DNA of 64,000 nucleotides from Deinococcus puniceus (GCF_001644565.1 NZ_CP011387.1:666501-730500); one strand, 5' to 3'; positions 39,501 through 48,423 are shown, numbered from the stretch's first letter. Program-made: numbers and translations. Notes: generated by a model from the sequence alone, not told the origin.

Positions 39501-40076
39501 CTACTCCTGCAATGTCCTGAGCGCCTCCAACATCAAGTCGCCTTCGGTGGCCTGCACGCGGGCTTTCAGGCTCTCCAGCGTGTCTCCGGGCAGCACGGGC
39601 ACCCGCGACTGGGCCAGAATCGGCCCCTCGTCTATGCCCTGCGTGACCAGATGCACCGTCGCGCCGCTTTCCGTGTCGCCCGCCGCCAGAACCGCCTCAT
39701 GCACCCGGTCTCCGTACATGCCGCGCCCACCGTGCCGGGGCAAGAGGCTGGGATGCACGTTGACCACGCGCCCCGCAAACTGCCCCAGCACACGCGGCCC
39801 CAACTCGCGCATATAGCCGCTCAGCACCAGCGTATCGGCCCCCGATTCCAGCAAAAAGTCCAGAATGGCGGCGTCCAGCGCGTCGGCGTCGGGCGTGCGG
39901 GCCGAGCTGAGATGCGCCCACTTCAGGCCCGATTCTTGCGCCCACAGCAGCGCCGGAGAACGGCTGTTGTTGGAGGCCAGCGCCACCGGAACGCCGTTCA
40001 GCGCACCGGAAGCGCAAGCCGAAGCGATGTGGCGGGCGGCGCTTCCTCCGTGCGAAGCGAGGAAAGCCAACTTCAT
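39501..40076 (-). CDS. purN: Phosphoribosylglycinamide formyltransferase
   Basis: Third step of purine biosynthesis, formylation of GAR with 10-formyl-THF. 191 residues: [15 protein letters not shown] phosphate loop, [36 protein letters not shown], then the catalytic [12 protein letters not shown] (Asn-His) and [20 protein letters not shown] containing the catalytic Asp. Length is near the family norm. A TACACT -10 (40099-40104) gives a leader of about 16 nt. Confidence 0.93.
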   Translation of the reverse strand: MKLAFLASHGGSAARHIASACASGALNGVPVALASNNSRSPALLWAQESGLKWAHLSSARTPDADALDAAILDFLLESGADTLVLSGYMRELGPRVLGQFAGRVVNVHPSLLPRHGGRGMYGDRVHEAVLAAGDTESGATVHLVTQGIDEGPILAQSRVPVLPGDTLESLKARVQATEGDLMLEALRTLQE

Positions 40077-40098
40077 AGGTGCTGCACGCCGTCAGTGG

Positions 40099-40104
40099 AG
40101 TGTA
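40099..40104 (-). promoter_or_regulatory. purN -10 box
   Basis: TACACT on the minus strand, at the edge of a family E hairpin. Confidence 0.45.
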
Positions 40105-40108
40105 GATC

Positions 40109-40150
40109 GTAGATCGTGGTTTGGGCTGCTTCCACGATCCACGTTCCACG
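40109..40150. repeat. Family E hairpin, copy 2
   Basis: GATCGTGG / CCACGATC with loop TTTGGGCTGCTT, preceded by a duplicated GTAGATC and followed by CACGTTCCACG. Inverted relative to copy 1 at 37908. Confidence 0.65.
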
Positions 40151-40176
40151 TTCGGTCAGTCTCACTGCTCTCAAGT

Positions 40177-41604
40177 TCACTGCTCCGACTCGCCCACCTG
40201 CCCCAACTCCTGAAGCAGATAAGCCCCCGTCAGAATCCCGTTGTGGTAATCCTCCAGCGCGAAGCTTTCGTTGGGCGAGTGGGGCGCGTCTTCGTTCAGG
40301 CCGAAGTCGACGAGCAGTACGGGCGCACCCAGAATAGAGCGGAAGTCGGCCACGATGGGAATGCTGCCCCCGGTACGGGCAAAGGCGGCGTCGCGGTTGT
40401 AGACCCGCTTCAGGGCGCGGCCCGCCGCCTGCACGAACGGGGAATCGGCGTCCACTTTAATCGGCTGGCCGCCGTGCAGCGACTTCACTTCTACCTTCAC
40501 GCCTGCGGGGGCGATGGTGGGCACGTAATCGGTGATGAGCTGCGTAATCCGCTCCGGGTCTTGCCCCGGCACGAGGCGCATGCTCACTTTGGCTCCGGCT
40601 TTGGCGGCAATCACGGTTTTGCTGCCCTCGCCCTGATAACCGCCCCAGATGCCGTTCACGTCCAGCGTGGGCCGCGCCCAGAGGCGTTCCAGCACGCTGT
40701 ATCCGGCCTCTCCGGGCAAGGCAGGCACATCTATGGACGCGGCAAACGCGGCGTCGTCCTGCGGCAGTTTGGCCCACATTTCGCGCTCGGCGGGCGTGAT
40801 TTCTTCTACACCGTCATAAAAACCGGGGATGGTCACGCGGCCTTGGTCATCCTTCAGTTTGGCAATGATCTCGGCCAGCGCATTGATGGGGTTGGGGGCG
40901 GCCCCGCCGTAGCTGCCGCTGTGCAGGTCACGGTTTGCGCCCTGTACATGAATTTCCACGTAGCTCAGGCCGCGCAGGCCGTAGGTCACGGTGGGCACGT
41001 CGGGGGCAAAGCGGCTGCCGTCCGAAATCACGATCACATCGGCCTTCAGCGCCTCCACGTTGGCCCGCAGGTATGCCGCGAGGCTGGGGCTACCCACTTC
41101 TTCCTCACCTTCCAGCAAAAACTTGACGTTCACGGGCAACGCGCCCTGAGACAGCAGCAGTTCCACGCCGCGCACATGGGCGTAGGCCTGCCCCTTGTCG
41201 TCGGTGCTGCCGCGTGCATAAACCCGGCCATTCCGCACGGTGGGTTCGAAGGGCGGCGAGACCCATTCTTCCAGCGGCGCTTCGGGCTGTACGTCGTAAT
41301 GGCCGTAGATCATCACGGTGGGTTTGCTGGCATCCACCTGCTTCTCGGCAAACACCACCGGATGTCCAGCCACTGTTTGCCCGCCCTTACCCGTGTGGGA
41401 CGTAGCGTCCACGCGCACCGTAAAGCCCAACGTTTCCAGCTTGGCCCGCAAAAAGTCGGCGGCGCGGGCCATATCGGGCACGTGGCTGGGATCGGCGCTG
41501 ACGCTGGGAATCCGCAGCAGCTCAAACAATTCGGCTTCGGCCCCGGCGCGGTCAAGGTGGGCCGACAGATCGGAAGAACCCGGCAGATGCTCAGAGGTGG
41601 TCAT
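40177..41604 (-). CDS. M20-family metallo-dipeptidase
   Basis: 475-residue di-zinc peptidase of the M20 family (dipeptidase / CNDP type). Metal ligands and catalytic residues are visible: His in YGHYDVQP, bridging Asp in [10 protein letters not shown], catalytic Glu pair in [10 protein letters not shown], Asp in VISDGSRF and the C-terminal His in [10 protein letters not shown]. The dimerisation lid ([16 protein letters not shown]) is present. It probably cleaves small peptides in the cytoplasm. The frame extends to 41838, but the ATG at 41604 has TATGAT 7 nt upstream. Confidence 0.9.
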   Translation of the reverse strand: MTTSEHLPGSSDLSAHLDRAGAEAELFELLRIPSVSADPSHVPDMARAADFLRAKLETLGFTVRVDATSHTGKGGQTVAGHPVVFAEKQVDASKPTVMIYGHYDVQPEAPLEEWVSPPFEPTVRNGRVYARGSTDDKGQAYAHVRGVELLLSQGALPVNVKFLLEGEEEVGSPSLAAYLRANVEALKADVIVISDGSRFAPDVPTVTYGLRGLSYVEIHVQGANRDLHSGSYGGAAPNPINALAEIIAKLKDDQGRVTIPGFYDGVEEITPAEREMWAKLPQDDAAFAASIDVPALPGEAGYSVLERLWARPTLDVNGIWGGYQGEGSKTVIAAKAGAKVSMRLVPGQDPERITQLITDYVPTIAPAGVKVEVKSLHGGQPIKVDADSPFVQAAGRALKRVYNRDAAFARTGGSIPIVADFRSILGAPVLLVDFGLNEDAPHSPNESFALEDYHNGILTGAYLLQELGQVGESEQ

Positions 41605-41611
41605 GCTCGGA

Positions 41612-41617
41612 ATCATA
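41612..41617 (-). promoter_or_regulatory. -10 box of leaderless M20 gene
   Basis: TATGAT, 7 nt before the ATG at 41604. Confidence 0.6.
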
Positions 41618-41665
41618 GCGGCAACGGTGGCTGGGAGAGAGGCCATAGGCCGCTGCCACGCGGCT

Positions 41666-41793
41666 GATACCAAATTGCGATGATTTGCGAAAATCATCCG
41701 AGCGAAGCGAGTGGCAAAAAGTACGGGCTGGCGGCGATGGACGAACATCCGGTGCCTTTGCGGATGTTCGGGAATCAGAGCAAGTCCGTATGG
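41666..41793 (+). repeat. Family D repeat, copy 2
   Basis: About 128 bp: GATAC start, hairpin GATGATTT / AAATCATC, GAGCGAAGCGAGTGG, GGCGGCGATGGACGAAC, hairpin GAACATCCG / CGGATGTTC, and CCGTAT end. Confidence 0.7.
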
Positions 41794-41870
41794 GGCGTCT
41801 GGACTGGCCGAACAGTGCGCCGCCCCACTACCCTTCATTGGGTTTTCTGCTGCTCATCACGGTCAGCAAT

Positions 41871-41891
41871 CTTGCTTCCGGTATACTCAGG
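41871..41891 (+). promoter_or_regulatory. HAIR-like operator over the hspR promoter
   Basis: CTTGCTT, 7 nt, ACTCAGG, against the HspR HAIR consensus CTTGAGT-N7-ACTCAAG: 11 of 14 bases match at exact spacing. It overlaps the TATACT -10 (41882-41887), so binding should block transcription of hspR. Confidence 0.55.
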
Positions 41892-41897
41892 GAAGGT

Positions 41898-42647
41898 ATG
41901 GCAAATCAGTCTAAGCATCGTCCGGTCTACGTGATTTCTGTCGCGGCAGAGCTGGTGGATATGCATCCGCAGACGCTGCGGCTGTACGAGCGCAAAGGGC
42001 TGATTCGTCCGGGCCGCAGCACCGGTAAAACGCGCCTGTACAGCGAACGCGACATCGAGCATCTGCGCGAAATTCGCCGCCTGACACAGGAGCTTGGTGT
42101 GAATTTGGCGGGTGTGGAAGAAGTCATGCGCCTGCAACACGAACTTGACGATATGCAGGGCGAGTTCGAGGCCGAGATCGAGCGAATTGAGGGCGAGTTG
42201 CGCGAGCAGGTGCAGCAAAAAGCCTTGCCTGCCCCCGGCGAAAAACTAGATCCGCGTGACCGTCCGGTGTATGTGATTTCTATTGCCGCCGAACTGGTGG
42301 ACATGCACCCGCAAACGCTGCGCCTGTACGAGCGCAAGCAACTGATCCGGCCCGGACGCAGCAGCGGCAAAACCCGGCTGTACAGCGAGCGCGATATAGA
42401 CCATCTGCGCGAAATCCGCCGTCTGACGCAGGAACTCGGCGTAAATCTGGCGGGTGTAGAAGAAATTATGCGGCTCCGGCACGCGCTGGACGGCGCACGC
42501 ACGCACCTAGAGGGCAACGTGCAAAAGCTGCAAAACGACATCACCGAACGCATGACCTTGTGGCGCGAGTTGCCTGCGCCGGAAGCAGAGGCGCATGAGC
42601 CAGCCGACGAGCAGAGACCCGCTCCAGCACTCAAAGGCGGCGATTGA
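41898..42647 (+). CDS. hspR: HspR-type MerR repressor, tandem duplicated in one polypeptide
   Basis: 249 residues built of two HspR-like MerR modules. Module 1 (about 8-110) begins [20 protein letters not shown]; module 2 (about 116-249) begins [20 protein letters not shown]. Over about 75 residues of the winged-helix region only 8 or so differ, yet many codons differ silently, so the duplication is old and both halves are under selection. Each has its own helical tail. HspR represses dnaK, clpB and lon-type chaperone genes through HAIR sites; none of these genes is nearby. GGAAGG lies just upstream of the ATG. The stop overlaps the Nudix start. Confidence 0.85.
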   Translation: MANQSKHRPVYVISVAAELVDMHPQTLRLYERKGLIRPGRSTGKTRLYSERDIEHLREIRRLTQELGVNLAGVEEVMRLQHELDDMQGEFEAEIERIEGELREQVQQKALPAPGEKLDPRDRPVYVISIAAELVDMHPQTLRLYERKQLIRPGRSSGKTRLYSERDIDHLREIRRLTQELGVNLAGVEEIMRLRHALDGARTHLEGNVQKLQNDITERMTLWRELPAPEAEAHEPADEQRPAPALKGGD

Positions 42648-43204
42648 TGGCGGGAGTGGTGGACGGCGCGGCCCGCACGCCAAGTTCCGGCTTTCGGCTC
42701 TTCAAGTTCGCGGCGATCAGCGCGTGGATTCGCCGGGCCTTGCCTCTTGCCCGCGCCGATTCAGGCCGTGTCCCAAAACAGCGTGTCGGCGCGGGCGTGG
42801 CTGTCCTAGACCACCACAACATCCTGCTGATTCGCCGCGCCGACAACGGCCTGTGGGACATTCCGGGCGGGGCAGTAGAGTCGGGCGAAGTGGTGGAGGA
42901 CGCCGCTCGACGCGAACTGCGCGAAGAAACGGGTGTGGAGGCTGCAACCCTTACACTGCGGGGCGTGTTCAGTGGGCCAACCTTCCAGCATACCTATCCC
43001 GATGGCAACGTCGTGGAATGGGTCACAGTCTTGTTTTCTGCCCAGTGGAACGGTCAGTCCCCGCGTGCAGACGATGACGCCGCACAGGTGGCGTGGTATC
43101 CGCTGGACGCCTTGCCCGCCGGTCTTTCCCCCGCTGCTGGGCGGTATCTGGCCCTGATTCAGACGCAAACTGGGCAAACCCAAACCGGGGCCGCGCATGC
43201 CTGA
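42647..43204 (+). CDS. Nudix hydrolase
   Basis: 185 residues with a perfect Nudix box, GX5EX7REUXEEXGU, read as [14 protein letters not shown] then RELREETGV. Predicted to hydrolyse a nucleoside diphosphate linked to another moiety; substrate unknown. An N-terminal extension of about 45 residues ([20 protein letters not shown]) precedes the fold. The ATG overlaps the hspR stop (TGATG), and its 3' end overlaps the next gene by 8 nt, so the three are one operon. Confidence 0.88.
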   Translation: MAGVVDGAARTPSSGFRLFKFAAISAWIRRALPLARADSGRVPKQRVGAGVAVLDHHNILLIRRADNGLWDIPGGAVESGEVVEDAARRELREETGVEAATLTLRGVFSGPTFQHTYPDGNVVEWVTVLFSAQWNGQSPRADDDAAQVAWYPLDALPAGLSPAAGRYLALIQTQTGQTQTGAAHA

Positions 43205-44036
43205 CCTCTGGGTGGTGGGCGATATTCACGGTGCTTACGACAAAGTGCGGGCCATTTTGCTAAGGGCTGGCCTGATCGATTTCGACGGCGCGTGGACAGC
43301 AGGAGACACCCATCTGGTGTTTTTGGGCGACTACATGGATCGGGGGCCAGACGGCCTCGGCGTGGTGCGCTTTATTCGGAATCTGGAGATTCAGGCGCGG
43401 TTGGCGGGCGGGCAGGTCACGGCACTCCTCGGCAACCATGAAGTGATGTTCTTGGCGGCCCAGCGGTTCCGGCGCACCGACCCGGACGACCAATACGGCT
43501 TCAACGACTACTGGATCAGCAACGGCGGGCAGATGCGCGACGCCGCCCGGATGGAAGCGGGCGACCATGCGTGGCTCAGCGAGCGCCCCGCCTTGGCCCG
43601 CGCAGGGAACTGGCTTCTCATGCACGCCGACACGCGCATGTACACCCGCTTCGGCGGCACAATCGAGGAGATCAACGCGGCCATCAGCGCCCTGCTTCAA
43701 ACCAACGAACCCGAAGCGTGGGGCAGTTTTGCCAATGCTTTCGCTGACCGCTTCGCCTTTTCTTTGAATGGCGGAGAAAAATCCGCGTGGCAACTCCTGC
43801 GAACCCTCGGCGGAGACCGGCTGGTGCATGGGCATACGCCGGTGTACATCCTGCTCGATGAAAACATGCACGGCCCCACCCTCGGCCCCGGCGCACCGAT
43901 TCCCTACGCGGGGCGGCTGTGCGTGGCGATGGACAGCGGCATGGCCTACCGAGACGACGCCGGATTTATAGCGCGGCTGGACGGCACGGGCATTGCCGAA
44001 GTCGTGACTTTTCCCAGTGGCGCACCGCTGCACTGA
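43197..44036 (+). CDS. PPP-type metallophosphoesterase
   Basis: 279 residues with the signature metal-binding motifs of phosphoprotein-phosphatase-like enzymes: [26 protein letters not shown], plus HADTRMYTR and VHGHTPV His ligands. Relatives include PrpE, ApaH and Shewanella-like phosphatases; the substrate could be diadenosine polyphosphates or phosphoprotein. Co-operonic with a Nudix hydrolase, it may take part in alarmone or damaged-nucleotide clean-up (inference). Confidence 0.87.
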   Translation: MPDLWVVGDIHGAYDKVRAILLRAGLIDFDGAWTAGDTHLVFLGDYMDRGPDGLGVVRFIRNLEIQARLAGGQVTALLGNHEVMFLAAQRFRRTDPDDQYGFNDYWISNGGQMRDAARMEAGDHAWLSERPALARAGNWLLMHADTRMYTRFGGTIEEINAAISALLQTNEPEAWGSFANAFADRFAFSLNGGEKSAWQLLRTLGGDRLVHGHTPVYILLDENMHGPTLGPGAPIPYAGRLCVAMDSGMAYRDDAGFIARLDGTGIAEVVTFPSGAPLH

Positions 44037-44064
44037 GCGGGCCGATTGACCTCAATCCAGAGCC

Positions 44065-44101
44065 AAAAAAAGCCCCCGCGTGGAGTCTCTCCGGCGGGGG
44101 T
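44065..44101 (-). terminator. Intrinsic terminator of gene 44123
   Basis: Minus strand: ACCCCCGCC / GCGGGGGCT stem around GGAGAGACTCCAC, which can itself pair (GGAG/CTCC), followed by seven T. Confidence 0.8.
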
Positions 44102-44122
44102 GAAGGGTGAAGTGACGGGTTA

Positions 44123-44440
44123 TCAGCATGCTTTGCGAGTCCGAACCGGGCCGAGCGTGCCGTAGCCGTGCGCGTGCAGAGCTTGAACCAAGTCGGCGGC
44201 GTTCTGGTGGGCGTCTACCGGACGGGCTTCCAGCGTGGCGTCTCCGAGGCGGGCCACAGGCCACACGCGCAGTTGCCAGCCAGCGAGGGCGGGAACGGTC
44301 AGGGTGCTGTCGGGCGTGGTGATTTCCAGCACGAATGCGCCGAACAGGGCCGAGTCGGGCCGGGCCACACGGGGAGCCACAGGGGCGCGGTTGAAGACGG
44401 GCATGGGGGCAGTGGCGGGGCGGGGAACGTGGTAAGTCAT
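44123..44440 (-). CDS. Small protein, probable LysR-regulated, function unknown
   Basis: 105 residues, Pro/Ala-rich N-terminus, then beta-rich FVLEITTPDSTLTVPALAGW, QLRVWPVARLGDATLEAR and a helix NAADLVQALHAHGYG. It ends in RTRKAC. No family is recognised. GGAGG lies 8 nt before the ATG. It is divergent from the LysR regulator across a region with a LysR box, making it a likely target gene. Confidence 0.65.
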   Translation of the reverse strand: MTYHVPRPATAPMPVFNRAPVAPRVARPDSALFGAFVLEITTPDSTLTVPALAGWQLRVWPVARLGDATLEARPVDAHQNAADLVQALHAHGYGTLGPVRTRKAC

Positions 44441-44488
44441 GGGTGAAACCTCCTGCCCATAGCTTGCGCTTTTGCGGCGTTACAGGAC

Positions 44489-44535
44489 ATCGGTAGCGTG
44501 CAGGACGTACTGATTCGGGCATCGGGTTTACCGAT
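44489..44535. promoter_or_regulatory. LysR operator between divergent genes
   Basis: ATCGG-GTTTA-CCGAT (44521-44535) is a T-N11-A LysR box with 5-bp inverted arms. A half-site ATCGGTA (44489-44495) is the inverted match of TACCGAT (44529-44535), 33 bp away. Confidence 0.6.
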
Positions 44536-44555
44536 AGAGGCGGGACAAATAGGCC

Positions 44556-44561
44556 TAGAAT
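44556..44561 (+). promoter_or_regulatory. -10 box of the lysR gene
   Basis: TAGAAT, 5 nt before the ATG at 44567. Confidence 0.5.
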
Positions 44562-44566
44562 AAGGA

Positions 44567-45586
44567 ATGAGCCAACGCCGTCAGCAATCGCCGCCTGTCG
44601 ATCTGGTTCCTGCACATACTCAACAGATCCAGCCGCAGCAAGCCCAACCCACACTGGCCCAATTGCGGGCGTTGTTGTTGGTCTCAGAGGCGGGCGGCTT
44701 TGGCGAGGCGGCAGCCGAAGCGGGCGTGTCTCAGTCCAGCCTGAGTGAAGCGGTGAGTAAGCTGGAGACGGCGGTGGGGAGGCCACTGCTGCGCCGCACA
44801 CAGGGCGGAACCGTGCCCACTGCGGCGGGCCTGCGGGTGCTGGTGCATGCCCGCGCTGCCGTACAGGCCGCCGCCGATGTGCTGTTGGCCGCGCAGGATG
44901 AGGGCGCATTGTCGGGCCGCCTGCGGTTGTCGTCGTTCCGGTCTACAGCCACGCATCTGCTGCCGCCCGCGCTGTCGGCTTTCCGCTCTCTTTATCCCGG
45001 CGTCACGGTCATGCTGCTCGATAGCGAAGCGCACGGCGGCAGTGAATCGGCGGTGCGAGCGGGCCGAGTCGATCTGTCGGTGGTGGTGGGGCGGCAAGTG
45101 CCGGGGCTGCTGCTGACCCCCTTGGCCGAAGATGAATACCTGTACGTGGCCCCAGAATCGCGCGGCCTGCACCCGGTCTCGTGGGCCGACCTTGCCGCCG
45201 CACCCATGATTTTGCCGCCCCACCGAGACCCCTGTTTCGAGCGGGTGCGCGGTTATCTGGAGGCCCACGCCATTCCCCTCACCGACCTGATGGAAGTCGA
45301 GCAGGACAGCGTGACCCTGAGTATGGTGCGCTACGGCCTCGGCATTACCGTGATGCCCCGGCTGGCGCTATCGCCACTGCCGCCCGGATTGATCGCGCTT
45401 CCGCTGCCCGAACCGTTGGCGCGTCCGTTATCACTCGCGGTGTTGCCTCAGCGTGCGGGTTTGCCGTTGGTGCGGGCCTTCACGCGGGTGCTGCTCGACA
45501 GCGTGCAGGCGCAGGCCGCCCTGACTCCGAGTGTGCCGGAAGTGGTGGTAGGGGAGGGGAAGGGGAGTGGGCGGGTGCGGCACTGA
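44567..45586 (+). CDS. LysR-family transcriptional regulator
   Basis: 339 residues. N-terminal winged helix (about residues 28-90): LAQLRALLLVSEAGGFGEAA, AGVSQSSLSEAVSKLETAVG, PLLRRTQGG. The effector domain follows with RLSSFRSTATHLLPPALSAF, VTVMLLDSEAHGGSESAVR and VRYGLGITVMPRLAL. The inducer is unknown. An N-terminal Gln-rich stretch (HTQQIQPQQAQP) is an odd addition. It is divergent from a small gene across a LysR box and so is probably autoregulated. Confidence 0.88.
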   Translation: MSQRRQQSPPVDLVPAHTQQIQPQQAQPTLAQLRALLLVSEAGGFGEAAAEAGVSQSSLSEAVSKLETAVGRPLLRRTQGGTVPTAAGLRVLVHARAAVQAAADVLLAAQDEGALSGRLRLSSFRSTATHLLPPALSAFRSLYPGVTVMLLDSEAHGGSESAVRAGRVDLSVVVGRQVPGLLLTPLAEDEYLYVAPESRGLHPVSWADLAAAPMILPPHRDPCFERVRGYLEAHAIPLTDLMEVEQDSVTLSMVRYGLGITVMPRLALSPLPPGLIALPLPEPLARPLSLAVLPQRAGLPLVRAFTRVLLDSVQAQAALTPSVPEVVVGEGKGSGRVRH

Positions 45587-45610
45587 GGGCGGGGGGTTTG
45601 CATTCAGCGT

Positions 45611-45748
45611 TGGAAGGTGAACCCCCCAGTCTGCTTCGCAGCCAGCCCCCTTAAAGGGGAGCGCAACAGCTTTTGTCCTCCCCTCTCCTGCGGAGCTTTT
45701 CAAGTCTAAGGGGGGGCGTTGCGGAGCAACGGGGGGGTTCACCTTCCA
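45611..45748. repeat. Family B element, copy 2
   Basis: 138 bp with perfect 17-bp terminal inverted repeats TGGAAGGTGAACCCCCC / GGGGGGTTCACCTTCCA. Interior: AGTCTGCTTCGCAGCCAGC, AAAGGGGAGCGCAA, CTCCTGCGGAGCTTTTC, CGTTGCGGAGCAACG. Confidence 0.8.
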
Positions 45749-45761
45749 CTTTGGGTTAAAG

Positions 45762-45899
45762 TTGCGTGCAAACCCCTCCGTCCCTTCGGGCCACCTCCCC
45801 TCAAGGGGAGGGATAAAAGCTGTTGTCCCCACCTCTCCTGCGGAGCTTTTCAAGTCTAAGGGGGAGCGTTGCGTCAGCAACGGGGGGGTTCACCCGCAA
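45762..45899. repeat. Family B element, copy 3
   Basis: 138 bp adjacent to copy 2; ends TTGCGTGCAAACCCC / GGGGTTCACCCGCAA. It shares CTCCTGCGGAGCTTTTC and CGTTGCGTCAGCAACG with copy 2. The outer ends differ from copy 2 on both sides together. Confidence 0.75.
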
Positions 45900-45918
45900 T
45901 CTCAACTCGCCAGTTTGC

Positions 45919-45924
45919 TACACT
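45919..45924 (+). promoter_or_regulatory. -10 box of cysS leader transcript
   Basis: TACACT, 6 nt before the ATG of the leader peptide, so transcription should begin at or next to that ATG. Confidence 0.6.
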
Positions 45925-45930
45925 CCCCCC

Positions 45931-45978
45931 ATGAAGCGCGTGCCCTCCCTCTCCCTGTGTTGTCTGCCCTTGCGGTAA
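45931..45978 (+). CDS. cysS leader peptide with adjacent Cys codons
   Basis: A 15-codon leaderless open frame, [15 protein letters not shown], with two Cys codons (TGT TGT, 45958-45963) in the middle. It ends 20 nt before an intrinsic terminator and 88 nt before cysS. Cys is a rare residue, so a Cys-Cys pair in a 15-residue peptide ahead of the cysteinyl-tRNA synthetase gene fits ribosome-mediated attenuation: ribosomes stall when charged tRNA-Cys is scarce. Segments TGCCCT (45941-45946 and 45965-45970) can both pair with AGGGCA (45982-45987). A weaker hairpin 45972-46004 (GCGG:CCGC, CAGG:CCTG) competes with the terminator stem and is a candidate antiterminator. Confidence 0.65.
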   Translation: MKRVPSLSLCCLPLR

Positions 45979-45998
45979 AGCAGGGCACGCTTGCCTGT

Positions 45999-46031
45999 CG
46001 CCGCGCCAAGTTGTCTGGCGCGGCGTTTTTC
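45999..46031 (+). terminator. cysS attenuator terminator
   Basis: CGCCGCGCCA / TGGCGCGGCG, a perfect 10-bp stem with 7-nt loop, followed by TTTTTC. It lies between the leader peptide and cysS. Confidence 0.85.
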
Positions 46032-46066
46032 TATCTTCTCATTTGAATTGCCACCCCGGAGCGCCC

Positions 46067-47539
46067 ATGACCCAGACACGACCTGACCCCGATATTTTCC
46101 TGTACGACACCATGCAGCGCCAGAAAGTGCGGTTCGTGCCCACCACACCGGGCCGCGTGGGCATGTACCTCTGCGGGCCGACGGTGTACAGCGACGCGCA
46201 TTTGGGCCATGCCAAAAAAGAAGTCGCCTTTGACGTGATTCGCCGCGCCCTGATGCACTTTGGGTACAGCGTGCGCTACGTGACCAACATCACCGATGTG
46301 GGCCACCTGCAAAACGATTCCGACGACGGCGAGGACAAATTGCTGGCCCGCGCCCGCCTAGAGCAGTTGGAGCCGATGGAAGTGGCCGACAAGTATTTCT
46401 GGTCGTTTGTCAGCGATATGGACGCCCTGAATATCCTGAAACCCAGCATCAATCCCCGCGCCACCGGGCACATTACCGAGCAGATTGCGCTGATTGAGGA
46501 ACTGATCTCACGCGGTCATGCCTACGCCTCCAACGGCAGTGTGTATTTCGATGTGCGGAGTTGGCCCGACTACGGCAAATTGTCGGGCCGCAAGCTGGAC
46601 GATCAGGCCGAGGGAACGCGGGAAGAGGTGCGCGGTGAGAAGCGTGACCCGCGTGATTTCGCGCTCTGGAAGAAGGCCGAGGCGGGCCACATCATGCGCT
46701 GGGATTCGCCGTGGGGCGTAGGATTTCCCGGCTGGCACATCGAATGCAGCGCCATGAGCCTGAAGTACTTGGGCGAGGGTTTTGATATTCACGGCGGCGG
46801 CCTTGACCTGCAATTCCCGCACCACGAGGCCGAAATCGCGCAGTCGGAAGCGGCGGGGCACGCCTTCGCCCGCTACTGGATGCACAACAACATGCTGACC
46901 ATCAACGGCGAAAAAATGAGCAAAAGCAAGGGCAACTTTACGACCCTCAAAGACTTGCTGATGCAGCACGACCCGATGGTTATTCGTTACCTGTTGGTGT
47001 CCAGCCACTACCGCTCCATCACCGAATTCAGCGACGGGGCCTTCGAGAGCGCCCGCAGTGGGTACCGCCGACTGAGTGAGGCCCTGCACGAGATAGAGCG
47101 CCACTTGCCTACCGCTCCCTCAGGAACCGACGCTGCTCTGGACGCCAAGATTGCCGCCCATCGCAAGGCATTCGAGGATGCCCTACGCGACGATTTCAAT
47201 ACGCCCAAAGCTATTGCCGCGCTGTTTGGTCTGACCACCGACATGAACGCCGCCATCAACGCTGGCCCGGTGGGCGCGGCCACGCTGGACGCCGCCCGCG
47301 AGGTATACCGCACGTTGGGCGGCGGCGTGCTGGGGCTGTTCTCTGGGTCATCCACTGGGCAAGCCGCGCAGGCCGATGAAGCCCCAGTCGTAGACGCCCT
47401 GATGGAACTGGTGTTGCAGGCCCGCCAGAACTACCGGCTGAACAAGCAATACGCGCAGGCCGACGAACTTCGCCAAACGCTGACCCGCGTAGGCGTAACC
47501 GTAGAGGACACCAAAGACGGCCCCCGCTGGCGCAAATAG
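46067..47539 (+). CDS. cysS: Cysteinyl-tRNA synthetase
   Basis: Charges tRNA-Cys. 490 residues of class I: Zn-binding Cys in [13 protein letters not shown]-type motif [10 protein letters not shown], further Zn ligands in WHIECSAMS and [20 protein letters not shown] loop [18 protein letters not shown]. The frame is open from 46043, but the ATG at 46067 has GGAG 7 nt upstream and starts the conserved sequence. Expression is probably set by the upstream leader peptide and terminator. Ends at an intrinsic terminator at 47700. Confidence 0.97.
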   Translation: MTQTRPDPDIFLYDTMQRQKVRFVPTTPGRVGMYLCGPTVYSDAHLGHAKKEVAFDVIRRALMHFGYSVRYVTNITDVGHLQNDSDDGEDKLLARARLEQLEPMEVADKYFWSFVSDMDALNILKPSINPRATGHITEQIALIEELISRGHAYASNGSVYFDVRSWPDYGKLSGRKLDDQAEGTREEVRGEKRDPRDFALWKKAEAGHIMRWDSPWGVGFPGWHIECSAMSLKYLGEGFDIHGGGLDLQFPHHEAEIAQSEAAGHAFARYWMHNNMLTINGEKMSKSKGNFTTLKDLLMQHDPMVIRYLLVSSHYRSITEFSDGAFESARSGYRRLSEALHEIERHLPTAPSGTDAALDAKIAAHRKAFEDALRDDFNTPKAIAALFGLTTDMNAAINAGPVGAATLDAAREVYRTLGGGVLGLFSGSSTGQAAQADEAPVVDALMELVLQARQNYRLNKQYAQADELRQTLTRVGVTVEDTKDGPRWRK

Positions 47540-47699
47540 CCCCGTGTCAAGGAGCGACTTGTACCGCAGAGCAGCGTGAATGAGAGTCCGGGTAAAGCCG
47601 CCCATGAGACTTCCTCACCTCTTTGTCAGAACCTTGTCAACTTGGCCCGCTAAGCTAAGGGCCGAGCGGTGACGCAGCGTCATTCGTTCTTCCCCCCGT

Positions 47700-47736
47700 G
47701 GGCACGCCACCCCCCCTTTAGGCGTGCCCGCTTTTT
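47700..47736 (+). terminator. Intrinsic terminator downstream of cysS
   Basis: GGGCACGCC / GGCGTGCCC with a 12-nt loop, then GCTTTTT. It lies 160 nt past the cysS stop; the stretch between holds TTGTCA-type words but no clear gene. Confidence 0.75.
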
Positions 47737-47824
47737 GGCTTGTGGTGGGGAAGAAGCGGGCCGACCCCCGACTATGTGAACCAAGTATCATCTTTCACTT
47801 CACCGCACGGCTGGTCAGTGGGCG

Positions 47825-47830
47825 TACACT
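47825..47830 (+). promoter_or_regulatory. -10 box of leaderless gene 47837
   Basis: TACACT, 6 nt before the ATG. Confidence 0.6.
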
Positions 47831-47836
47831 TTCTCT

Positions 47837-48418
47837 ATGCTTCCTCCGCTCGTCAGGCAGGTACTCGATAACTTCAACTTCGACGTGGATTCCGAGCGCA
47901 CCCCGGAAGAAAACACCGACGAAGTGATCAAGAGTGCTTCCTTGTTGGCTGGCGCGATTGCCGTAGAGCCGATTCCCTTTGCCGACATGCTCCTCATTAC
48001 GCCCTTGCAAGCCAAAATGGTACTGCACATCGGTAAAATCTACGGCTTCGACATTACCGCCGAACGCGCCCGCGAAATCGCGCAGGAACTCGGTGTCACG
48101 CTGGCTTACGGCATGGCGGCCCGTCAGGTCATGCGGGGACTGGCAAAACTGGCCTTGCCCGTCATCGGCGGTATCATTACCGCCCCTGCCGTGTACGGCT
48201 GGACGTTTGCGTTGGGGCGCGTAGCTCAGAATTACTTCGAGCGCAAGCGTCAGGGCCTCCCCTTTGCCCGGCCCGATCAGGTGAAGGTGGTGCAAGAAGC
48301 CAAGCAGCAAACCCGCCGCGCCCTGCCCAGCGCACAAGATTTCACCGATCTGGCTTCCGAGCTGCGCCGCCGTGCCGAAGAAAAAAGCAAAGGCAACGGC
48401 CCCAGCAGCATGAACTGA
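47837..48418 (+). CDS. DUF697-like membrane-associated protein
   Basis: 193 residues matching the DUF697/YcjF-type domain usually found fused to or beside Era-like GTPases: [38 protein letters not shown] and [21 protein letters not shown] with two hydrophobic helices. The C-terminal 50 residues are charged and helical ([14 protein letters not shown]). There is no GTPase gene adjacent, so it acts alone or with a distant partner. The ATG follows a TACACT box by 6 nt. Confidence 0.8.
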   Translation: MLPPLVRQVLDNFNFDVDSERTPEENTDEVIKSASLLAGAIAVEPIPFADMLLITPLQAKMVLHIGKIYGFDITAERAREIAQELGVTLAYGMAARQVMRGLAKLALPVIGGIITAPAVYGWTFALGRVAQNYFERKRQGLPFARPDQVKVVQEAKQQTRRALPSAQDFTDLASELRRRAEEKSKGNGPSSMN

Positions 48419-48423
48419 GGGCC

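Noticed and set aside
39865..41667. 600-codon plus-strand frame over purN and the M20 peptidase
   Set aside because: Antisense to two clearly recognisable enzymes; the His/Gln/Gly-rich translation resembles nothing.
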